Shown here in pieces: positions 27,225-39,331 of a stretch of 64,000 nucleotides of DNA. The stretch spans positions 2,417,923 through 2,481,922 of the forward strand of contig NC_044917.1 of assembly GCF_003576645.1 (NCBI RefSeq), in the 5' to 3' direction. A model generated the notes under the pieces. That model did no database searches, had not been told where the DNA came from, and was given only the letters and a program-made list of their open reading frames with translations. Origin of the DNA: Ipomoea triloba (taxonomy: Eukaryota > Streptophyta > Magnoliopsida > Solanales > Convolvulaceae). The position numbers were made by a program, and so were the translations under genes. Position 1 is the stretch's first letter; the number at the start of each line of letters is the position of its first letter.

Positions 27225-27680
27225 GTACGATTTAGGATCTGTTGATTCCTTTCGATTCTCAATCCGGAGATTTGCTTGTTTTATACATGTATATATAATA
27301 TGTTGTACTCATTCGAGATGTTGAAATGCTTTAATTTGCGTGTATGAGTTTATATGTAATGGAAATTGTTGGCACGTGTGAGGTGAAAAAAAGTAGTTAA
27401 TCTCAATTCGAGTATTATCCGTGGGATAGGAATATAGGATCTGTTGATGAATCCTGTGTTTCTACGTTATGCTTTGAGATCGCGTAATTAAAAGGAGTGT
27501 TGAGATTTAAATGTGGAATTATATGTTGTAATAATGCGGCTTTTATGATGCGTGGATAGCTGGAGTTGAATAGCATTTTAATGTTTCTGATCTACTGCTT
27601 CTTCTTTCGGTTGGTATGCTTGATTTCATGTTTTCTGGGTCAAGGTGTATTTAATGCCTTTTGTTGCTGTTGTTTTGCAG
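27225..27680 (+). other. Intron in the ADCS 5' untranslated region
   Basis: 'ctcaaag|gtacga' (27224/27225) is a good donor and 'tgttttgcag|agggcag' (27680/27681) a strong acceptor behind a T-rich tract. The ADCS ATG follows at 27742. A leader intron of about 456 bp is common in plant housekeeping genes. There is no transcript evidence. Confidence 0.6.
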
Positions 27681-27741
27681 AGGGCAGTGATATAGTGTAG
27701 GCCTTTTGAGCAAATTTGTGTTGGGGTTGTATAAGCACAAC

Positions 27742-28075
27742 ATGAATTATACTTTGTCCTCGTCAATTTCAGATGTTGGCCTCTCATTTTGTGGAAACAT
27801 TCGATCCAGAAATCAAAATTATTTTGTGCCTGAAACTTTTGCTAGAATTGGTGATTCAAACACAAAGGATAAATTCCAAAGGTCTCACCATGATGTGAGA
27901 AAGATGATCATTTCCAGCCATTTGGTTCCTAGACCATTGGAAGGAACTACATTAAAGAAACAGCTGGAGGCACCAGTTAAGAAGTTAGAACTTATACGGA
28001 CACTGCTGATTGACAACTATGACAGTTACACATACAATATATTTCAAGAACTGTCTGTCATCAATGGATGTGAGA

Positions 28076-28113
<38 letters not shown>

Positions 28114-31100
28114 ACTCTCTCTCTCTCCCATTAGACTTTGATCGGCACTCTTAATTGTATGAAGTTAACTTAGAAGTAGGTATTAGATCCTGTTGCTTTC
28201 TGAATATTAGGCCATTTAACCTTTAACAACTGAAATAACCGCAGTTGAGATATTGTGCATAAAATACAATCCATGGCACCCTAGTCTTGTTCCATGCACA
28301 AGACATTAAAGAGAACATCATCTTCATGTTTTTATAATCAAAGTTTTGTTTCATTTAGTTATGCATTATTACTTTAGGAAGTTTTGTTGTACTTAACTTC
28401 TCCTTGTTACTATATTAGTGCCCCCGATGGTGGTTAGAAATGATGAGTGGACATGGGAAGATTTTTATCACTACCTTTATGAAGAAAAGGCCTTTGACAA
28501 CATTGTTATATCACCTGGTCCTGGCTCTCCAACATGCCCCTCAGATATAGGTTTGACCGGAATACCAAAGCTTCTTCCTTTTCTTTCTTTTACAATCTCC
28601 GGACAGTTTCATTTATTCAGTGCAATGAATGACAAATGCATTTGTTCCTCAAACATGGTTCAACCATATTCAAATTAAAGGCAATAGAATTTCATACAGA
28701 TTTAAAAAATAAATAAATTATGGAGTGTCATTGGTGTAACAGCTTCAAGATTTTGACATTTGTTTTTTCAGTGCACAACATTTTTATTGTATTGTTGTCA
28801 ATCCCTACCATTAGTGATATGGCTGATTGTTTCTTTAGTCCCTAATTTAGTTTTGTATAAGCTTTCTGTACTCATAATTTCCCTAAATGTGGTTTCATGA
28901 ACTAATTTTATATTTTAGGACTTTGCCTGAGGCTGTTGCTTGAGTGCAGTGATATCCCTATTTTAGGTGTCTGCCTTGGCCACCAGGTAACACAAGCAGT
29001 TTTTAGTTCATATACTTTTGCATTTGAACTTATAATATTCGATTTTCTTTTTCTTCCAGTTCGTGGTTTTGCAAATGAAATTCTTTCCAATTAATAGTAC
29101 TATAATGTTCAAGATCAATAATCTGTTGGGAATCAAATTGGCATTTTGTATTTTGGGGACTGTAAAACGAACCCGTGCATCTTTTATCAAACTGAGGTAG
29201 GAGTGTTTGGCAGTACTTGTACTATATCATTATTTTGGAAAGCTGTACTTTGTATTCCTCTGGCCTCTGGATCTGGTTGGGAAACTGTACTCCTGTATTT
29301 AACTTGTTTGATCATATTTTCCTTTTATGCCCTGCCACCTGAATCAAAACTTTGTATAATAAAATTGTCAAATTTTTTTTCAGTGCTTTGTATTCTTATT
29401 AATTGTTAATTTCAACAGGCTCTAGGATATGTGCATGGTGCTCGGGTTGTCCATGCACCTGAACCTGTCCATGGACGTTTGAGGTACATTAGATGTAGCT
29501 ACTAAGATTTTTAGTTTTGTAGATAGATGTCATTCATGATTTTGAGTACTTGGGAAAAAGGGTCTACATGAGGTAAAAACATGAATTGAAGCCATGCATA
29601 TTTAACTGTCCATTATGTAACTTTTCACCTTAGCTAAAGATTGATTGTGAGATTCTAATAAATTATTTGTTCACTCTATTATTATTAAAAACAATGACTT
29701 TGATAATTCACTTCATAAATATAGTTTAGAGTGCTTGGGAAAAAGGAAGGCTTACTCACTAGGTAAAAAATCATGTAGAAGCCAAGCATATTTACCCATC
29801 CATCATGTATTTATTCACCTTAGCTGAAGATAGTTTGTAAGGTTCTAATAAAATATGTGGTGACTTCCAGGTTACTTACATATCTCTTTGAACTGCAATT
29901 AATTTATTTTCCCCCCTTTTCTGCTTGCAGTGAAGTTGTACACAATGGTTCTCAGCTATTCCATGAGATTCCCTCTGGAAGAAACTCTGGATTTAAGGTT
30001 GGGTGGATTTTTCTTGGAATGAAACTATTTTCATCTTAGGCTTTCCTTGTTGCATTTTATTTTATTTTTAATGAAATCCCCGATTTCATATGTGTGTGTT
30101 ATATTTCCAATTATGTTGACTATAGGTTGTCTGCTGAGGCTTAGTAGAAAAAACTTATAATGTATGATCTTTATCAATGTTCAGTTGTGGCAAGTGTCCA
30201 AGTAGATGCTTGAAGGTAATCTTATTCCTTCTCTTTTGATACAATTAGGTGGTTCGATACCATTCCCTAGTTATAGAGCCTGAATCACTCCCAAATTTTC
30301 TCATTCCCATAGCTTGGACTCCAACTACCAAGACAACTCCTTTCTTAGGAAGATCTCAATCAAATTCCTTCACTGATGCATGTGAGGGGGTGAATGGGAA
30401 GAAAATTTATGTTGGACATTTATCCAAAAGAGATGGAAAATCATCTTTTTCTTATGCTGAGGAGATTCAGGCTGGACAAATCATTATGGGCATCAAACAT
30501 TCCAGTCGGCCTCATTATGGAGTGCAGGTTTGTAGTTTGTTATCTTCATTTTGTTTGTGCATGAAGATCCTGTTCTTTCACTATGTTGTAGTTTGATTTT
30601 TTCTTTGGTATCCAGTTCCATCCAGAGAGCGTTGCGACCTACTACGGGAAGCAGATTTTCAAGAATTTTGCAAAGATCACTAAGGATTATTGGTTGGGGT
30701 TGAGGTCATCCATTAGTGAGAGAAAGGCTGATTATGCTGGTAATTTTTCTATGAAGTAAATTGTGTCTATATTCTCACTCTGGCCTCCATTTGTTTACAG
30801 AATAACCTAGAAATCTCTAGGTGATTTAGCTACAGTTGTGACTTCTGAGTTTATTTCTATCTGGTAACAGAAGTGATGAAAATGTCATTAGACTTCCTGA
30901 TATAATGTACTTTCATTACATTACATTAGCTATAGAGATAGCCAGATAGAGTTGCACCAGAGAGCATCCTGCATGTGTCATACCTAGAAATGTGTCACTA
31001 GTGACCAATTTCTGGTTTTCAGTGAATTATTTTTTGCAAGCTATTCCTTGACTTAGAGTATTTTCAGCATCTCCTGATCTCTATATTCTGTTCATTGAGG

Positions 31101-34100
31101 TGATGACAAGTATTTACAGTTCTAGGTATAGTCCTGGGATTAGTTCTCATCCATTTCTCCATAGAATGACCTTTTGTTTTAACCCTGATCAGTGAACCTT
31201 ACTTAGCATGCATGCAGGTGCCTAATGTACACCGATTACTCAAATCTGTTTCAAGAGGAGAAAATACGGTGAATAAATTGGGTGAGAAGAAACATATCTG
31301 CTCATTCAACACTATAACTTCTTCAAATCCGAGCTATAATATAAAATTTTTGAAGATGAAATGGAAAAAACTTGATTGCCTGGCCAGTCAAATTGGAGGA
31401 TCTAAGAATATATTCTGTGAAATATTTGGAGATCAGAAGGCTGAAAACACATTTTGGCTGGACAGTTCCTCAACAGAAAAGGTCTCTCTTCTCTTCCCTA
31501 CTTGTATCTATGTAGTTCTGTTACAGAGGGAGCGCCTAGCGCCTAGGACGCCTAGCCGGGGATTAATCGGCGTCTAGGCGCCCGTGTATTTTTTTATTTT
31601 ATTTTTTATTTTTTAAAAATTTGTTTAAGTATTTTTAATTTTTTAAAGACTAATAATTATAAATTATATAATACTTTAATAGTTAATACTAAAATATTAA
31701 ATATTAACCTAAAAAATATCTAAAGTTTGTACAATTTAGGATTATTTCGCTCAAAACGATGTTGTTTTGAGTGAAATAACCCATTAAAAAAAAAGAACAA
31801 TAGTTAATCGACCAATTAGAAGGCCTAGTCGGTGCCTAGTCAGTCTAGTCGACGCCTAGGCGGTCAGCGCCTAAGCGGCCTAGGCGGTACTTTGGCGGCC
31901 TAGGCGGTCGCCTAGCCGGCCAGCCGCCTAGACCACCATTTAATGTGATACGCTAGGCGGTCGACCAGCGCCTAGGCGGGATTTTTGCAACACTGGTTTT
32001 TCGAACTGTCTTTTTCTTGGACTAGGGCAGGAGGAAATATAGGAGAAAGACTTTCATCCCACTTTTCGGCAGTTCTCCTCCAATAGCTTTTGATGCCCCT
32101 GTTTATATCCATATCTATTTATGATGCCACAGTATTACTTGGCTGTTATACAAAGATATACCTTGATTAATCCTTTAATGCAATTATCTTTGTTTAAGAT
32201 AGTTATTTATTTAGGATAATATATAACTTAACAAATGTGTATCCTTCTTATTGCTTAAGCTTTTATTGAGATAAAATACATCTTTTGACATGGTGTGCAG
32301 GAAAGGTCCTACACCAATGCCATTTGACTTGTTTCCTAGGGACAGTTTTATTTGCAACTGACCATTTCATTTCATGCATGAATTTTCTGTTTCATCACCA
32401 ATTGCATTTCCCCTCATTCTTTTCTCCAACCCACACCCTCCAAAATGTTAATATTTTCATGACAATAATCTGCTGAGTAATATCTAGGGAAGAGCAAGGT
32501 TTTCATTCATGGGTGAAAAGGGTGGCTCTCTATGGAAGCAGCTTACATTCAGGTTATCGAATCAAAGGTAAAGATTTGGTCAAGACTGTTGCTTATTTGC
32601 CTGACTAATAATTTTTCTTTTTCTCAATTTGATAATGTACACCTTTTTACTGCTTTTAAGCTACAATTATCTGTGTGGCTTTGCATTTTCAGAGATGAGG
32701 CATATAAAGGAGGCGGTTACTTAACAGTTGAGGATGCTAGTGGTTATGTTCAAACTTCATATCTAGAGGATGGATTTTTTGATTATTTGAATAAGGTAAC
32801 CTGTGGAACTAGATAAGAATTTCTCCATATTTGTATGGAAGTTGCAAATAAATATGATAAACATGTTGATAGCATAACTATCTCCTCTTTCTTTCTTTCT
32901 TGCTCTCCTCCTTCCCCACTTTTGTACCCTGATAACCGACTGCTTTGACTGACTTATTATGTATCAGGAGCTTGGGTCATTTTGTTATGATGAAAAAGAT
33001 TATGAAGGATTGCCATTTGACTTCTATGGTGGCTACATTGGTTATATTGGGTAAATATCTAATATTAGTTATGCATTAGAAAATTCAGATTTTCTCCATT
33101 GTCTTCCTCTTAATATCTCTGCATGCTTTGCATTTGATGTGTCTGTGCTTGTTTTGGGAACTACTGTTCCTTTTCCCTTTAGAAAAAATTGGGGGAATTC
33201 CCAGTCAACTAAAAAACTTTGCTTTTACTTCTTGGAAGAGTGTGGGAGTTTAAGTTCATAATTTTTTGATGCATGGCCTGTGAATAGTAGCCCTTTGAGA
33301 GCACAGGTTCTCATGTTTTAAAATTCAGAATCTATGCATATGTGTAATCATTTGGCTTCATTGCATGGCTGACATTGAGTAACACCTAATGCAGGTATGA
33401 TCTTAAAGTTGAATGCGGCATGACAACTAATCGTCATAAATCAAGGACGCCAGATGCTTGTTTTTTCTTTTCGGATAATCTTATTGTGATTGATCACGAC
33501 CATGATAATGTCTATGTTTTGTCACTACATGATAGAATCACAAGCCCGTCCCCTTGGTTGGATAATATTGAGCAGAGACTTCTCAACTTGAAATCTTCTC
33601 ACTCTACAACATTTGTGCCTCCAGCATCACGTGCTAGCGAAAACTTTCTGGTAAAAACATGTTTTTCTGCTGAGAAATCTAGAGAGCAGTACATCAAAGA
33701 TATTGAGAACTGTCAAGATTTTATCAAGGATGGAGAAAGTTATGAGTTATGTCTTACAACTCAGATGAGAATGACAATAGGGGAAATAGATTCTCTGGGG
33801 CTTTATGTTAGTCTTAGAGAAAAAAATCCGGCACCATATGCTGCTTGGCTTAATTTTTCAAGGGAAAATTTAAGAATATGTTGCTCTTCCCCTGAGAGAT
33901 TCATGCGATTGGATAGAGATGCAGTTCTAGAAGCAAAACCCATTAAAGGGACCATAGCTCGTGGTTCAACCCCAAAGGAAGATGAGTTGCTTAAGCTACA
34001 ATTACAATACAGGTAAAGGATTATGCTTTTATTATACCAGAAAATAGAATAATACGGAGTAGAAGCAAATGATTGCCTTCTCTTCTTTCTTTTTTTCAGG

Positions 34101-34641
34101 AACCTTCTTCTTTCGTAAAACCTGGCCTTACAGTTTTACTATTTTTGGCAGTGAAAAGGATCAGGCTGAGAATTTGATGATTGTTGACCTATTGAGGAAC
34201 GACCTTGGGCGTGTATGCGAGCCTGGGTCTGTCCATGTTCCCCACCTAATGGAAATTGAATCATATGCAACAGTTCACACCATGGTGAGCACAATTCGGG
34301 GTAAGAAACGGTCAGATGTAAGTGCAGTTGATTGTGTTAAAGCTGCATTCCCAGGTGGTTCAATGACAGGTGCACCAAAGTTGAGATCAATGGAGCTTCT
34401 CGACTCTCTTGAAAGTTGTTCCCGAGGTATCTACTCTGGTTGCATTGGGTTCTTTTCATACAACCAAACATTTGATCTCAACATTGTAATTAGAACAGTA
34501 GTCATACAGGATGGTGAAGCTTCAATAGGAGCAGGAGGGGCCATTACGGCTCTCTCCAATCCCAAGGATGAGTATGAAGAAATGATTTTGAAAACTAAAG
34601 CACCTAGTAACGCTGTTATTGAGTACGTTAGGGATGCATAG
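27742..34641 (+). CDS. ADCS: Aminodeoxychorismate synthase (bifunctional PabA-PabB fusion), plastidial
   Basis: Thirteen exons join in phase to about 903 residues: 27742-28069, 28419-28550, 28919-28986, 29419-29483, 29931-29997, 30249-30527, 30616-30739, 31207-31481, 32488-32567, 32693-32795, 32968-33050, 33395-34012, 34152-34641. The enzyme turns chorismate and glutamine into 4-amino-4-deoxychorismate for p-aminobenzoate and folate. After a transit-like leader of about 85 residues comes the glutamine amidotransferase half: [19 protein letters not shown] (Cys about 172) and FHPESV (His 315, Glu 317). The PabB half contains the diagnostic PIKGT lysine (about 719) and the chorismate-binding [18 protein letters not shown] and YSGCIGFF motifs. 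PIKGT rather than PIAGT separates it from anthranilate synthase. Exon 8 only stays open if its acceptor is the AG at 31205-31206, not the CAG at 31215-31217, which gives an immediate stop. Confidence 0.95.
28078..28128. repeat. (CT)n microsatellite next to the ADCS intron 1 donor
   Basis: A nearly pure CT tract starts 9 bases after the first ADCS donor (28070). If intron 1 were retained, the tract would be read as a Ser-Leu repeat before a stop. Confidence 0.9.
31524..31998. mobile_element. GC-rich CGCCTAGGCG repeat element inside ADCS intron 8 (MITE-like)
   Basis: Both ends are packed with GCCTAGGC-type palindromic units: 'gagcgcctagcgcctagg' on the left, 'cagcgcctaggcgggattttt' on the right. 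They flank a very AT-rich core (about 31586-31800). The right end read on the minus strand begins 'cagtgttgcaaaaatcccgc', reminiscent of a hAT-type terminal repeat. The left end appears diverged. It sits wholly within the intron (31482-32487) and does not touch the splice sites. Confidence 0.6.
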
Positions 34642-35108
34642 AAACTAGGTCATTTCAGAGGTCTACTAGGAGGACCAATACTATTAAAGATTAATTCTTT
34701 GTACAATAGCCTTAGAAAAATGTAGCCACCTGCAGAACTCACGGGTAGTGGTGTGTAGTGCTCTTATATTTACGGATCTCAAAATTCTCAAATGCTATTT
34801 TGTCTCATTTGGTTACTTTTTGTATCAAATAGAACTAATGACAAGATGAATACATGGTTATTTGCATTTAGTATACATTAAATTCTCAAGAGAGAATGGT
34901 GTACACTTAAATCCCTAATCAAGTATGCTGAATGATCCCAGAGTGGGCCAGTCACAATCTATTCTTGGCTAAATAGAATGTTTAAATTTGCACTAGAAAA
35001 ATCTGTTAAAGGGATATAAATAAAAGTAGAAGAGCTTCCACTGTGTGAAATCTGCAGTTCTTAGGGGCATCCACAATAAATCAGATGGTGCAGGGCTAAA
35101 AATGCAGA
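34642..35108. other. Convergent 3' region between ADCS and the ARF-like gene
   Basis: ADCS ends at 34641 (plus) and the ARF-like gene ends at 35109 (minus), so this stretch should hold both 3' UTRs and their polyadenylation signals. Nothing else is recognisable. Confidence 0.6.
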
Positions 35109-38063
35109 TTATAGTAAACCCTCAAGAATAGGTTTGTTTGTAGCAGGATGATTGTGGGAAGACAACTCTTGTAGTTGTTTATTCACTGATCCAAGCTCCT
35201 CCTCCACTTTCCCCAGTGCGCTACATGCCTCTTCATATTTAAGCATCAGTTCCTTCTGCTGTTGCATTAAACTCTGCATTTTCAGCGCTTCATCAATTTG
35301 CTCCAGTCGAGTTTCAACCCAGTTTACATCAATCCCACTGTGCTTCAGGTCCCAGAGGAATTGCTTAGCCATGTTGAACTCGTCCCTGGACCTTCCCAGG
35401 CTCTCTACTGTGAAACGCTCAAGCAAGTAAACTACCTCTGCCAAAACCTCCAAAAACGTTGTTTTGACAGCATTGCTCCAGGGCTTGAAGCCTAATAAAG
35501 AATCAGGGTACCTTGATATGACCCTATTAAGTGTTGGGATACACCGCTGGGCTACAAGGTACCCTTCCCAGGGGATTTTCTCATCCCCACGACCGGGGCC
35601 ACCATATGGAATCTGGCTTGGGATAGATGAGATAGGCATAACCTGTAAGGAGCCTTCTTGGATAGCAATGGGTATAGCCCCCATACCAGACTCTTCTCCA
35701 TGGCGCTGCAGGATGGGAGACAGATCTACATAGACAAAGTATAGCTTAATTCATGCAAAGACATACTAAAAAGAATTAATTAGGACTGCATCTTGTTTCC
35801 CCCGTACCTTGATTGCCCAAATTATTAAATCTTTCATCGATCTCCCCAGTACCTCCTTCATGGTCCAACTCCATAGGGCCAGGGGATTGAAGGATATCAT
35901 AGAACCCTTCCCAATCATCCTCAGAAGATATTATGGTTGGTTGTGGAAGAGGATAGATTGTCCCATCTACTTCTGCCATTTGTTCGTCATTCCCCTCACT
36001 TTTGAGCAATTGAAAAAAATATAAACAGTTGGTATAAAACAGGAAATGTTAACCCCAAACAGCAAAAACAAAAATATTCAATGATCACCTGAGAACACTA
36101 CATTACCTTCTTCTGTGTTGGTATCCCTCTCCCTCATAGTACGCACTGAGATTTATGCCACTGGCAACTGATTGTAAATGTTGGTTCAAGCTTATAATGC
36201 ACTTACTTGTCCTGAAATGTTTACCACAGTAAACAATCCTTTCATGTAACAAATAGTGGCACACAGATGAATACCACATTCAAGTACTATAATCTGTGGG
36301 AATGATCATACCGTGCCTCATAATGGACTATAAAAAGAGATCGAGTGGCAATAGCTTGAAATATGACTGCACTCAATGCTTGCTTGGTTTGCCTAGAAGT
36401 TCTTGAGAATCCAACACCGCTTTGCTGGTAAACGAGACGTCTAACCCCAACATGCAATTGCCCATTTTCTCCCCTTACAAAAACCAACATTCAAAGAACA
36501 CATGATTAAATGCATACTGACATTTGTTTGGACAAAAAAATACAGAGCCATACTTTCATCATAGGAAATACAGGCAACTTTTTTTTTTTGACAACGAAAT
36601 ACAGGCAACTTAAATAGACATATTAGCAATTTAGGATGTCAAACTATATCAACACCTTATGAAGACAACTGAATCCCTGGCAACTAACCCCTTACTCTTA
36701 ACAAATGCTTTCCAACCTTTAGCAAGCAACAAATGTCTTGGAGGCTGGCCTGTTGAAGTGTATCCGTGAGAATTCTTATAGGCGTGTGGCTTATCTTAAG
36801 TGAGAAATGCAGTGCTCAACTAGAGTTGATTTGATAATCAAAAGGGATTACCTCTGAATACATGCTGAAAACACCAATCAATACCATGAATATCCCTGGC
36901 TATAAGCTTCTGGCTCGGTTTCTCTTGTGTAGTGTCCTACTCAGAGAACAGTTTTAGCATGGTAAAATTATGAGTAAACTTGAAATAACAGATGGATGTG
37001 TGTGTGAAGGTTTGGAGAAAGGTTACCACTACTTACCAGGGGAGGAAAGCAATTAATGGCATCTCTCCAATTTATACACAGACCCCAGTTACTCTTACTA
37101 TGAGTATCAGACGTAGTTAAAACCTTGCTGAAAGAGTGAAATTGAGACCTTGGAGACTCGTGAAGGCAAGGATCAACAGTATTCACTCCAGTTTCCTGCA
37201 AAGTATGTTAACTGGACTGTAATTCTAGCTTTTTCGTGCTCTATGGCTGGTACTACTTATTTTTTTACTCCGCATTTGTTTATATATATATATATATTGG
37301 AAAATAAGTTCTTACTGGTTCAGGGATTAAAGCAATTTGCGCGTACGCCTCATCTGTTTCTTGGTTAGCCTGCAGAAAAGGAAATATTATTCCAATGATC
37401 TCCCTTCTACTTAGTACTTATAGTTAAAATGTTTGGGTTCTTGAATTTTGAATGATCTATCCTACGGAGTAGCAGCCATATCTGGGATATGGATGGATTG
37501 ATTCCATCAGTATGGCTCATTGCCTCATTCCATACTTTCTCCATGATTGAGATGGACACACACTTAATTGGTTTCTAAAAGAAAAATTAGGTCAAAATCA
37601 TAAGTACTGGAAAAGAGGGAGCTTACCAATAGCCTAACATTAACCACACGGCAAAGGACTTTTGGAGGAAGATTGGAAATTTGTTCTTGATCAATTACTT
37701 CTGGATTGGTTGAGTTATCCAGCTGCATAACCAATCCAAAAGGCCAATAAGATGAGAAAGCACAAAATAAAACATACATCTCAATACACTTAAATTTACG
37801 GGGAACATTTACTTGGTCCATGTGAACTCCTGGAAAATAGAACACCCTCTGTCCCCAAGTAGGAACACACATCAAGGGATCTGCACAAGCCTTCCATAGC
37901 TCCTTGTATAGATCGTCTGCCGCTGTAATTGCAATTGCTGAATTCATCAAGATACCCAAAACAAAAACTCAGATTAAGAAGTCAATAGTCAATATGCACC
38001 TTGATCAAAGCAATGGTGTTCTACTAGCTGCTGGTGTTGTGAAGACCCAACTTGATCATCCAT
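35109..38063 (-). CDS. ARF-type protein (B3 DNA-binding region) spliced in frame to a coiled-coil C-terminal domain
   Basis: Eleven exons on the minus strand keep phase throughout: 38063-38000, 37937-37813, 37722-37627, 37369-37316, 37195-37037, 36936-36852, 36749-36656, 36473-36312, 36211-36107, 35998-35808, 35725-35109. The product is about 583 residues. Residues 25-113 match the auxin response factor N-terminus (LYKELWKACADPL, RVFYFPG, NLPPKVLCRVVNV, ETDEAYAQIALIPEP). A B3 domain spans about 132-232 and ends RGENGQLHVGVRR. The start of the ARF (Auxin_resp) domain follows, to about residue 314. It is then cut short, with no PB1 domain. The last exon encodes about 205 residues with WxxAVKTTFLEVLAEVVYLLE and GIDVNWVETRLEQIDEAL, then a coiled coil, like the C-terminal region of plant MATH/coiled-coil proteins. 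The usual STHGGFSV DNA-contact loop reads THSKSNWGLCI. An alternative is two genes, the second starting at the ATG at 35979. Confidence 0.72.
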
Positions 38064-38319
38064 GATCCAAGTCCACTTCTCTATCTAGTGAAAGCTGAAG
38101 TAGCCTGAAGCTCACCTTATGAGTTATGCTTAACTCCTGACATTAAAGTAAAGGCTACTTGTTTGGTCTTCACCGTTGGGGGTGTGTAGATTCCATTAAA
38201 CAAAGCAGTGTATGAATACAACTTCACACACACACACACACACATACACATACACACATCCACATACACATACACATACACACAAAGTCAAATAGTGGAG
38301 GTATTTGATTCTTAGTACA

Positions 38320-38525
38320 CTTTTTTTTTTGGGTGAGGAGGAAACCCACGTCCACGATCTAGGGTGTGCATTGGGTGAACCCGTCTTGTGATCTAGTCGG
38401 CAAAAGACTACAGGAAGGTAAATCAGTTTAGGTTGTCCATAGAACCGACTCAAATCAGAGAGGATTTTCACTCAGAGTTAAACTTGAAACTTTGTGATCA
38501 AATAAACATCATAATCAACTTTGTT
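38320..38525 (-). mobile_element. SINE-like copy, reverse orientation, upstream of the ARF-like gene
   Basis: On the minus strand it reads 'cacaaagtttcaagtttaac' followed by 'ctctgatttgag', 'caacctaaactgatttacc' and 'cttttgccgactagatcaca'. This is the same motif series as the copy at 60.72-60.93 kb. It is preceded by a CA-rich microsatellite (38224-38283). Confidence 0.55.
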
Positions 38526-38808
38526 AGAGGTTGCCCCATATTATACATTTTGACAGCCGCCATTTTGGACTGGAGATCCATTCACCAACTCCTATTCTTT
38601 GTTGGGTGTTTTAAAGGATAAAGATGAAACTTTTCATGATTTTATTAGGGTATTTCATTGATTGTGTATATAACAACAGCCAACCAACAAAGTCAATACA
38701 CACACAATATACAGTATACCAATAAATTAAACACACACACACATGTATACAGTATACCCAATAAATTAAACTTATATGGGGTAAAGATATAATAGTTAAT
38801 ACCAGTGC

Positions 38809-39331
38809 AGATCGAATAGAAAAGGAAGTGCAAGCAGAAAGGCTGCGCTTTGGAGCTTCACATTCCAAATTTTCAGTGCCCTCAAAGAAGTGAACAGAGA
38901 AAGATTAGGGCAGACTTCAAAGTCGATCAGTTCCGGAGTGGAAGAACTAACCTGCAAGGCAATCATTTAATTTTCCCGCCAGAAAGCCTTAAAACCCCAG
39001 AAATCGAACAATATTATATCTTCTGAGAAAGCAAAGGGGCAGCGTAGAAATGGTGTTGTACGTACGTGTGTTTCCACAACCAAAACGGTTCCTCGGAGCT
39101 CCATCTTCAAAATCAAAGGGATATGATCCTCAAGTCTCGGCTCCATCTTAAGTTGTCGTCTTCTAACCTCTGAATTGAAGACTGCCGGCCTACTAAATAC
39201 TTCACATTGCTTCATTCGCTGATGAACATTGAACAGCAACATCAACTGCGAGTATTGTTCCAATAGAAGAGACATGCAAATGCAATATATTATACTGATG
39301 ATGAATAGCAATCGGTCAGGCTGTCGGCCAT
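38809..39331 (-). other. Unassigned spliceable open region upstream of the ARF-like gene
   Basis: An ATG at 39331 (gccaccATGG, a strong start context) opens a frame that can be kept through exons 39331-39297, about 39247-39066 and 38950-38809, using GT/AG sites (donors at TCATCA|GTATAA, AACACAC|GTACGT and CTGCACTG|GTATTA; acceptors CTCGCAG and CCTTGCAG). It would encode about 120 residues, including QRMKQCEVFSRPAVFNSE and ELIDFEVCPNLSLFTSLRALK. I recognise no family. It may be a 5' leader of the ARF-like gene, since joining it to the ARF ATG exon is not in frame, or a separate gene, or chance. Confidence 0.25.

Noticed and set aside
21924..38063. A regulatory loop in which the linked MIR160 targets the ARF-like gene 13 kb away
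   Set aside because: I found no stretch complementary to miR160 in the ARF-like exons. Its N-terminus resembles the ARF1/2/9 type rather than the class C ARFs that miR160 cleaves. The linkage is probably coincidental.
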